Positions 6,182 to 11,334 of a DNA stretch of 11,334 nt are shown here, one piece after another (position 1 is the first letter of the stretch; every line of letters begins with the position of its first letter). The DNA comes from Dehalococcoidales bacterium (GTDB taxonomy: Bacteria > Chloroflexota > Dehalococcoidia > Dehalococcoidales > RBG-16-60-22): NCBI GenBank assembly GCA_030606585.1, contig JAUWGD010000047.1, forward strand, positions 1 through 11,334. Reading direction: 5' to 3'. The position numbers and the translations under genes are program-made. The notes below the pieces were generated by a model that saw nothing but the letters and a program-made list of their open reading frames with translations, did no database searches and was not told where the DNA came from.

Positions 6182-7576
6182 CTACCCCTTAGCCCCGAGG
6201 CTCCTCATCAACATCAATAAGCCTTTAATGTTCAACTTTATTACACTAAACGAGTTGCACTGGCGCAGCCTCTGCCAGATATAAGAGCGGCGCAGGTAGA
6301 ACTCCCGATAGGCCTGCTTAATCCAGTATTTAAGGTCGTCCCGGCTGATTTCATCGCTTTCAAAGACCGGAGTCGCCGGATTGTCCGTCCCGGCATAGAC
6401 GAAGTTCTCCCAGGGTATGCTTTCTGTCCTGTCCTTCATATAGATGTTGTACAACTCGGTGCCGGGGTAAGGCGTGGTCACGGAAAACTGGGCGAAGTCC
6501 ACCTTCAGTTTTTGAGCGAAGTCGATGGTCTGTCTTATCGTCTCCAGAGTCTCGCCGGGGGAACCGAGCATGAAATAGCCGATAACCTGGATTCCCACCT
6601 CCCGTGTGATGCGGACGGCTTCTTCCACCTGCTCCAGGGTGGTATCTTTGTGCAGGGTCTCGATGATATCCGGCGAGGCCGATTCGATACCGTAAGCGAC
6701 GGCGTAACAGCCGGCCCGCTTCATGTTTCGCAGCAGGTTCTTATCCACGAGGTTTACCCTTGTCTCGCAGGTCCAGGCTATTTTTATTCCAGAACCGATT
6801 ATTTTCTCTGTGATTGATTGCACCCGGTCCTTATCCAGCGTAAAAGAATCGTCGTAAAAAGCTATTTCTTTCACGCCGAATCTTTCTCTGAGAAAGGCAA
6901 TTTCATCAATTACTCTCGCCGGACTCTGTGCCCGGAACTTACTGCCGAAGACAGGCTTTGAGCAATAGGCGCAGCGATACGGACAACCTCGACTGGTCAC
7001 CATGGTGGCCAAAGGCATAGACAGACCGTGCGGGGGGTGGGGTCTGTACTTTCGCAACGGCAGAAGATGGTAAGCCGGATATGGGAGGGCATCCATATTA
7101 ACAATTGATGTCCTGTTTGCCGTATGAACGACATTTCCATCCGCCCGATAGCTGATACCCGCGATATTATCTAACGGTTGTTTATCCTCGATAGCACGCA
7201 GCAGCTCAACCACGGTCTCGTCACCTTCTCCCCTGACGATGATATCCAGCTCGGGCGACAGGTCCAGTGTCTCCCCGGGAAGCAGTGTGACATGGGCACC
7301 TCCCATGACTATCGTTATTCGGGGATTTGCCTGCTTGAGATAACGCGCGATGCTCAGGGCGGTGCTGATTGTAGGAGTCATGGCAGTAAGCCCTATGATA
7401 TCGGTATCGTTTACCAGGGCCGGCACCTCTTCAGGCATGAGCCTCAGAGCATTAGCGTCAATAATTCTTACACGATGTCCTTCTTTTTCCAGAATGGATG
7501 CAACTAAAGCCATGCCGACAGGTGGCTGGGGATACCTGGTGAATTGAGGGGGATTTATCAGCGTTACATTTAACAT
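6182..7576 (-). CDS. B12-binding-domain-type radical SAM protein (B4084 class), substrate unknown
   Basis: A 464-residue protein with an N-terminal Rossmann-like cobalamin-binding-type domain (ca. 1-135; it opens with LINPPQF and has MGGAHVTLLP near 91-100). A radical SAM core follows, with the cluster motif C198, C202, C205 (GCPYRCAYC), then YDDSF, YGIES and the GxPGET region (338-343). The DxHxxG motif for base-off cobalamin was not seen, as is usual in this class. Members modify lipids, hopanoids, antibiotics or tetrapyrroles, often by methylation; the substrate here cannot be read. The frame also opens from TTG 7594, which overlaps the stop of the glycosyltransferase gene by 3 bases, but AGGAGG (7602-7597) is only 2 bases from that TTG. 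ATG 7576 fits the conserved N-terminus better. It is the last gene of a three-gene operon; no terminator is visible after it. Confidence 0.88.
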   Translation of the reverse strand: MLNVTLINPPQFTRYPQPPVGMALVASILEKEGHRVRIIDANALRLMPEEVPALVNDTDIIGLTAMTPTISTALSIARYLKQANPRITIVMGGAHVTLLPGETLDLSPELDIIVRGEGDETVVELLRAIEDKQPLDNIAGISYRADGNVVHTANRTSIVNMDALPYPAYHLLPLRKYRPHPPHGLSMPLATMVTSRGCPYRCAYCSKPVFGSKFRAQSPARVIDEIAFLRERFGVKEIAFYDDSFTLDKDRVQSITEKIIGSGIKIAWTCETRVNLVDKNLLRNMKRAGCYAVAYGIESASPDIIETLHKDTTLEQVEEAVRITREVGIQVIGYFMLGSPGETLETIRQTIDFAQKLKVDFAQFSVTTPYPGTELYNIYMKDRTESIPWENFVYAGTDNPATPVFESDEISRDDLKYWIKQAYREFYLRRSYIWQRLRQCNSFSVIKLNIKGLLMLMRSLGAKG

Positions 7577-7590
7577 GTTTCTTGTAAGCT

Positions 7591-8472
7591 TCAATCCCTC
7601 CTGCGGGATAAGGCACGAAGTATTAAACCGGTAAATACACTAAACACCCCAACAACGAGGAAGAGTACCGCAACCATGGTCGTACCTACCGGCAACACGT
7701 TACTGGCGGCAAAAAGCTGGAGCACCCTGATACCGGCTATTATTCCAAGCACTACCAGTATGGTACCGGCTATTCCAAAGAAAAAGAGTGGTTTTCCTTC
7801 TGAAATCATAACCAGTATCCTGGTAAATACCCCCAGTCCGTGGGCTACAGGGTTATGAGTAGAACTATCTTTGCGATATGTGACCGAAACGGGTACTTCA
7901 GCCACTTTAAGGTCGCGTCTGGACGCTTCAGCCACGGTCTCGGCGGATACTGCCATACCGTTTTCTTTCAGTTTTAGAGTCGATATTGCCTTACGCGAAA
8001 AAGCCCTGAAGCCACATTCGGAATCAGTAAGCCGTTTCTTGGAAAGGAGGTTTATGGAGCGTAATATTACTTTCTGGCCGAATCTTCTGAACAAAGGGAT
8101 TTTGTTTCTCTGTTCCTCCCGGGAACCGATAACAAAATCGTAGCCTTCCTGAATAGGTTTTACAATGTTCGGTATTTCCTGCGGTCTATGCTGTGCATCA
8201 GCGTCCAGTATCACCAGGATATCAGGGTCTTTTTTCCTGGCCTCGGCGATAATGCTCTGGATGGCAGCACCATAGCCCTTGTTTTTATTATGACGAACCA
8301 CCTCGGCGCCGGCAAGCTCAGCTATTTCTGCAGTATTATCGTCGCTGCCGTCGTCAATAACGATTACTTCATCCACATACTGCCGGGTATTGAGCACCAT
8401 AGTCCCTATATACTCACCCTCATTATATGCGGGCATTCCGGCAATAATTCTGGGTTTCGACGTTTTAACCAT
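7591..8472 (-). CDS. GT2 family glycosyltransferase (DPM/DPG synthase-like) with two C-terminal membrane helices
   Basis: A 293-residue glycosyltransferase of the GT-A fold, like dolichyl/undecaprenyl-phosphate sugar synthases. It would transfer a sugar from a nucleotide donor, probably to a lipid carrier at the inner face of the membrane. Visible landmarks are PAYNEGEYI (14-22), VIDDGSDDNT (38-47), the metal-binding DxD at D90-A-D92 followed by AQH, and SECGFRAF (151-158). Two hydrophobic segments, ca. 229-252 and 264-287, should anchor it, and the protein ends in the basic stretch SRRRD. ATG 8472 is chosen because GAGGA lies 8 bases upstream; the frame also opens at TTG 8487. It follows the XRE gene by 11 bases and precedes the radical SAM gene closely, so the three are probably co-transcribed. 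Acceptor and sugar are unknown. Confidence 0.9.
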   Translation of the reverse strand: MVKTSKPRIIAGMPAYNEGEYIGTMVLNTRQYVDEVIVIDDGSDDNTAEIAELAGAEVVRHNKNKGYGAAIQSIIAEARKKDPDILVILDADAQHRPQEIPNIVKPIQEGYDFVIGSREEQRNKIPLFRRFGQKVILRSINLLSKKRLTDSECGFRAFSRKAISTLKLKENGMAVSAETVAEASRRDLKVAEVPVSVTYRKDSSTHNPVAHGLGVFTRILVMISEGKPLFFFGIAGTILVVLGIIAGIRVLQLFAASNVLPVGTTMVAVLFLVVGVFSVFTGLILRALSRRRD

Positions 8473-8483
8473 TCCCTCTTTCC

Positions 8484-8678
8484 TCAATCACTAACATCAA
8501 TTCCCGCCCCAACAAATAGTTTTTTAAGTTCCCTCCTGGCCAGTCGGGTAGGGTTGCCTCCTTTTGCCTCCCAGCGCTGTATCGTCGAAAGACTGACACC
8601 CATTTCCCTGGCCAGGTCCTCCTGTGCCCATCCCTTCTTCCTGCGTAGTTCCCTGACTTTTTTCTTAAGTCCTTCCAT
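8484..8678 (-). CDS. Small XRE-family helix-turn-helix regulator
   Basis: A 64-residue protein made almost entirely of one Cro/C1-type helix-turn-helix. The core is ca. residues 6-40: WAQEDLAREMGVSLSTIQRWE shows the Q-x2-LA-x3-G(V)S-x3-I-x2-W-E pattern, here given only by its key residues. No sensor or ligand domain follows. The longest frame starts at 8732, but GGAGG at 8688-8684 sits 5 bases before ATG 8678, and 8732 coincides with the predicted transcription start, so 8678 is chosen. It is first of three minus-strand genes and its stop is 11 bases before the glycosyltransferase start. It may control its own promoter; nothing in the sequence proves this. Confidence 0.85.
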   Translation of the reverse strand: MEGLKKKVRELRRKKGWAQEDLAREMGVSLSTIQRWEAKGGNPTRLARRELKKLFVGAGIDVSD

Positions 8679-8738
8679 TATAACCTCCATAAGCTGTTGC
8701 AAGCAAGGGCTTACCTTAATCGTTACATACAACCAAGC

Positions 8739-8767
8739 ATTATAAAATTAAATTGGACAAATGTCAA
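8739..8767 (-). promoter_or_regulatory. Perfect-consensus sigma-70 promoter of the XRE-GT2-radical SAM operon
   Basis: Read on the minus strand, -35 TTGACA (8767-8762), a 17-bp spacer (8761-8745) and -10 TATAAT (8744-8739) match the consensus at all 12 positions. The predicted start, near 8732, leaves a leader of about 54 bases before ATG 8678. Confidence 0.9.
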
Positions 8768-8818
8768 TATTGTGTCATTCTGAGTGCCTTCTATATGTAA
8801 ACAGCATGCCAAATGTCA
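8759..8818. repeat. Direct repeats AAATGTCA around the minus-strand promoter
   Basis: AAATGTCA occurs at 8759-8766, across the -35 element, and again at 8811-8818. A related TGTGTCA is at 8771-8777. The first copy is part of the dyad GACA-AA-TGTC (8756-8765). These are candidate operator half-sites in a 230-bp divergent intergenic region; they are short and could be chance. Confidence 0.35.
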
Positions 8819-8841
8819 CATCGAGGGTGGGGGTAAAAGGC

Positions 8842-8871
8842 TTGACAAAGATACCGAAAAATGGTTAAAAT
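8842..8871 (+). promoter_or_regulatory. Sigma-70 promoter of nrpR
   Basis: A perfect -35 TTGACA (8842-8847), an 18-bp spacer and -10 TAAAAT (8866-8871, 5 of 6) predict a start near 8878. This lies downstream of the most upstream in-frame ATG (8861), so that ATG would not be on the transcript; ATG 8909 is the likely start. Confidence 0.75.
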
Positions 8872-8873
8872 AC

Positions 8874-8887
8874 GGAAAACGGTTTCC
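8874..8887. promoter_or_regulatory. Candidate NrpR operator GGAA-N6-TTCC at the nrpR transcription start
   Basis: GGAA (8874-8877), six bases, TTCC (8884-8887). As an inverted repeat it is GGAAA-ACGG-TTTCC, a perfect 5-bp dyad. It begins 2 bases after the -10 box and covers the predicted +1. As recalled, the NrpR operator of the Methanococcus maripaludis nif promoter has the same GGAA-N6-TTCC form. A repressor here would block its own promoter. Confidence 0.6.
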
Positions 8888-8908
8888 TATTTCCTTATTA
8901 TTTATTCT

Positions 8909-9949
8909 ATGTCTTTTGAATCACAAAGCGTCGAACGGAAAGAGCTTGCGATTTTAAAAATCCTGAGTGAATCTACCGACGCACTCGGCGCCAGGGTCAT
9001 TGCGAATCGTCTGAAAGAGCATGGCTTCGAGCTGGGTGAAAGGGCGGTGAGATATCATCTCAGGCTCATGGATGAACGCGGGCTAACCTACCTGATGGGG
9101 CAACGCGACGGCCGTATCCTTACCGATAAAGGCATGGAAGAAGTACGGTCTGCCCTGGTCAAGGATAAAGTCGGTTTTGCTATATCTAAAATCGAAACTC
9201 TATCTTTTCGTACCACTTTCGATCCGGAAAAACGCTCCGGTCTGGTGCCGGTAAATGTTTCGCTTTTTGACCGGGAAGACTTCAAACGCGCTCTGAAAGC
9301 CATGAAACCGGCTTTCGGCAACGGCTACTGCACAAGCGACCTCGTAGCTATAGCCACGGAGGGTGAACATCTGGGAGAGGTAGCGATACCTCCGGGGAAA
9401 ATAGGGATGGCGTCGGTTTGCAGTATAATTTTCAATGGAGCTTTACTCAAGGCGGGTGTTCCCATGGACTCGCGGTTCGGCGGTATACTGCAGGTGAGAA
9501 ATCGACAGCCTCTACGTTTCGCGGAGCTTATCGATTATTCCGGGTGTTCCCTGGACCCATCGAACATCTTTATCAAAGCCCGTATGACATCGGTCGGTGA
9601 TGCGGTGAACAAGGGTGATGGCAAGATACTGGCCAATTTTAGAGAAATCCCGGCAATATGCCGTAAAATAGCCGTTAAGGTCATAACGGATTTAAAAGAG
9701 GTGGGTTTTAGCAGCCTGGTAACTATCGGCAATACCAGCGAACCGGTATGCGAGATGCCGGTTGGACTCAATAAAATGGGGATGGTCTTATTGGGAGGCC
9801 TGAACCCGATAGCCGCTGCCGAAGAAGCCGGTATCGGAGCCGAAAATATGGGTATGAGCACGGTTATGGAGTACGAGGACATGGTCAGGTTCCATGAAGC
9901 CGTTATCGAGTACCGTGACCTGGAAAGATTCTGGGAAGTATCAGTCTGA
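8909..9949 (+). CDS. nrpR: NrpR-family nitrogen transcriptional repressor (winged helix + one NRD/DUF128 domain)
   Basis: A 346-residue homologue of the archaeal global nitrogen repressor NrpR, which in methanogens represses nif and glnA and is released by 2-oxoglutarate. The N-terminal winged helix (ca. 10-75) contains LGARVIANRL and GERAVRYHLR. The rest is a single NRD (DUF128) domain, with conserved-looking VPVNVSLF, GKIGMASVCS, DSRFGG and NKMGMVLLGGLNP segments. Methanococcus NrpR has two NRD copies; one copy here implies assembly as a dimer or higher. The start at 8909 is chosen because the promoter's predicted +1 lies after ATG 8861. No Shine-Dalgarno is visible before either. The next gene follows after 57 bases without a terminator, so the two may be co-transcribed. 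NrpR is rare in bacteria, so ancient transfer from archaea is an inference. Confidence 0.88.
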   Translation: MSFESQSVERKELAILKILSESTDALGARVIANRLKEHGFELGERAVRYHLRLMDERGLTYLMGQRDGRILTDKGMEEVRSALVKDKVGFAISKIETLSFRTTFDPEKRSGLVPVNVSLFDREDFKRALKAMKPAFGNGYCTSDLVAIATEGEHLGEVAIPPGKIGMASVCSIIFNGALLKAGVPMDSRFGGILQVRNRQPLRFAELIDYSGCSLDPSNIFIKARMTSVGDAVNKGDGKILANFREIPAICRKIAVKVITDLKEVGFSSLVTIGNTSEPVCEMPVGLNKMGMVLLGGLNPIAAAEEAGIGAENMGMSTVMEYEDMVRFHEAVIEYRDLERFWEVSV

Positions 9950-10006
9950 AGGCAAGAGGGAATTACCTTAAATATATTAATAATCTGAAAGGAGTCAGTA
10001 AGAAGA

Positions 10007-11334
10007 ATGAATTTACAACGTCCCAATGCCAATGATGCTACACGTACCGCCAATCGCAGTCGCAGCGTCGTGCCGATGAGCGGACTCTGTACCCGCTGTA
10101 TCGACGGCTGTACCGGAAACTGCGAGGTATTCAAAGCTACCTTCCGGGGTAGGGAATTAATATACCCCGGTCCATTCGGCGAGATTACCGCCGGAGGTGA
10201 TAAAGACTACCCGGTCGATTACTCGCACCTGAACATCCAGGGATACGCCCTGGGAGCCAGGGGCCTGCCGGAGGGGGTTGAGGGCAACCCGGACACGGCC
10301 ACTTTCCCCTCGGTGAATACGGAGACGGAATACGGCTGGGATATCAAGGTTAAAATGAAGACGCCCATATTTACCGGAGCGCTGGGTTCCACCGAGATTG
10401 CCCGTAAAAACTGGGAGCACTTCGCCATCGGGGCGGCTATCAGCGGCGTGACCCTGGTCTGCGGCGAAAACGTTTGCGGCATCGACCCGCAACTGGTACG
10501 CGATAAAAACGGTAAAGTGGTGTCAGCACCGGACATGGACCGCCGCATCGAAACTTACCGCCGTTATCACCAGGGCTATGGTGAAATCCTGGTGCAGATG
10601 AACGTTGAGGATACGCGACTCGGCGTGGCCGAATATGTCCATAACAAGCACGGCCTGGAAACTATCGAGTTGAAGTGGGGGCAGGGAGCCAAGTGTATCG
10701 GCGGCGAGATAAAGGTCAACAGCCTGGAAAGGGCGCTGGAGCTCCAGAAGCGCGGCTACATCGTCACGCCGGACCCGTCGGACCCGGTCAACCAGGCAGC
10801 CTTCAAGGACGGCGCCATCAAAGAGTTCGAGCGGCACAGTCGCCTGGGCTTCGTCGAGGAAGAGGAGTTTTTCAAAGAGGTCAAGCGACTGCGCGATATC
10901 GGCTTCAAGCGCGTCACCCTGAAAACGGGGGCCTACGGCCTGCGCGAGCTGGCCATGGCTATAAAATGGAGCTCAAGGGCGAAAATCGATTTACTGACTA
11001 TCGATGGCGCCCCGGGCGGCACGGGAATGAGTCCCTGGCGCATGATGGAGGAGTGGGGTATGCCCAGCCTCTACCTGCACGCCGCAGCCTCCGAGTTCTG
11101 CCGGAAGCTGGCGGATAAGGGCGAGAGGGTGCCGGATATCGCTTTCGCGGGGGCGTTCAGCAGCGAGGACGGCGTCTTTAAGGCGCTGGCGCTCGGCGCA
11201 CCGTTCACCAGAGCCGTCTGCATGGGCCGCGCCCTGATGATTCCGGGCATGGTCGGTAAGAACATAGCCTTGTGGCTGAAAGACGGCCGGCTGCCCAACA
11301 CCGTCAGCCATTACGGCACGACGGTGGAAGAAAT
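10007..11334 (+). CDS. FMN-binding glutamate synthase-like protein (GltB FMN domain family), 3' end beyond window
   Basis: The first 442 residues of a protein in the glutamate synthase FMN-domain (Glu_synthase) family, which in GltB makes glutamate from 2-oxoglutarate and ammonia in a TIM barrel. The frame is open to the window edge. The barrel's FMN region shows TIDGAPGGTGMSPWRM around D333-G340, then HAA and RALMIPGMVGKNI (I412 on). Near the N-terminus there is a four-cysteine cluster, C28, C31, C35, C39 (CxxCxxxCxxxC). No glutaminase domain precedes it. The GltB 3Fe-4S cysteines, normally just after the FMN phosphate site, are absent: IPGMVGKNIALW occupies that place. GGAG at 9991-9994 is 12 bases before ATG 10007, a little far. 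Placement after nrpR supports a nitrogen role, but a different FMN-dependent reaction remains possible. Confidence 0.85.
   Translation, partial: MNLQRPNANDATRTANRSRSVVPMSGLCTRCIDGCTGNCEVFKATFRGRELIYPGPFGEITAGGDKDYPVDYSHLNIQGYALGARGLPEGVEGNPDTATFPSVNTETEYGWDIKVKMKTPIFTGALGSTEIARKNWEHFAIGAAISGVTLVCGENVCGIDPQLVRDKNGKVVSAPDMDRRIETYRRYHQGYGEILVQMNVEDTRLGVAEYVHNKHGLETIELKWGQGAKCIGGEIKVNSLERALELQKRGYIVTPDPSDPVNQAAFKDGAIKEFERHSRLGFVEEEEFFKEVKRLRDIGFKRVTLKTGAYGLRELAMAIKWSSRAKIDLLTIDGAPGGTGMSPWRMMEEWGMPSLYLHAAASEFCRKLADKGERVPDIAFAGAFSSEDGVFKALALGAPFTRAVCMGRALMIPGMVGKNIALWLKDGRLPNTVSHYGTTVEE

Noticed and set aside
5970..6284. Plus-strand open frame of 104 codons in the tRNA-Pro region
   Set aside because: It would translate the terminator hairpin and the tRNA itself and ends antisense in the radical SAM gene.
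8188..8745. Plus-strand open frame of 185 codons opposite the glycosyltransferase and XRE genes
   Set aside because: It runs antisense through two recognised genes and over the minus-strand promoter; no recognisable protein.
8861..8908. 16-residue N-terminal extension of NrpR from ATG 8861
   Set aside because: The promoter -10 box (8866-8871) lies downstream of this ATG and there is no Shine-Dalgarno; the extension is hydrophobic and not part of the winged helix.
10675..11118. Plus-strand open frame of 147 codons inside the glutamate-synthase-like gene
   Set aside because: An alternative frame of a conserved enzyme; Arg/Gly/Ala-rich translation with no family resemblance.

Overview
The window looks like a chromosomal segment of a strictly anaerobic bacterium. 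The best guess is a Dehalococcoidia-type Chloroflexota. This rests on four-subunit pyruvate:ferredoxin oxidoreductase genes followed directly by NuoE/NuoF/NuoG-like (Hnd/Hym-like) genes, together with a bacterial homologue of the archaeal nitrogen repressor NrpR. The taxon is an inference from gene content; no marker gene here proves it. No mobile element, CRISPR array or origin was seen.

Layout. (1) Bases 1-54 are the 3' part of tRNA-Arg(CCG), cut by the window edge. (2) Bases 77-5957 hold a tightly packed plus-strand operon, porC-porD-porA-porB-nuoE-nuoF-nuoG-like, with gene junctions that abut or overlap, closed by a strong hairpin terminator at 5978-6002. (3) A promoter and tRNA-Pro(TGG) follow, at 6017-6132. 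(4) A three-gene minus-strand operon occupies 8678 down to 6182: a small XRE regulator, a membrane-anchored GT2 glycosyltransferase and a B12-binding-type radical SAM protein. It is driven by a perfect-consensus sigma-70 promoter. (5) A 230-bp divergent intergenic region (8679-8908) leads into nrpR on the plus strand. An FMN-type glutamate synthase-like gene follows and runs off the right edge.

How the genes work together. PorCDAB should interconvert pyruvate + CoA and acetyl-CoA + CO2, using ferredoxin-level electrons. The three downstream proteins carry flavin and iron-sulfur centres of a diaphorase module but no hydrogenase H-cluster domain. They could therefore link the Por electrons to NAD(P)H. 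On the other side, NrpR (a 2-oxoglutarate-sensing repressor in archaea) sits before a glutamate-synthase-like enzyme, suggesting a nitrogen-assimilation unit. A GGAA-N6-TTCC palindrome of the kind known as the methanogen NrpR operator lies at the predicted transcription start of nrpR, which suggests autoregulation.

Most striking observations: the archaeal-type NrpR operator in a bacterial promoter; a por operon starting 22 bp after a tRNA with no room for its own promoter; a 62-bp out-of-frame overlap between porB and nuoE; a NuoG/HydA-like protein without H-cluster or His-Cys cluster but with a C-terminal four-cysteine knuckle; and a glutamate synthase-like enzyme whose usual C-terminal 3Fe-4S cysteines are missing while an N-terminal four-cysteine cluster is present.
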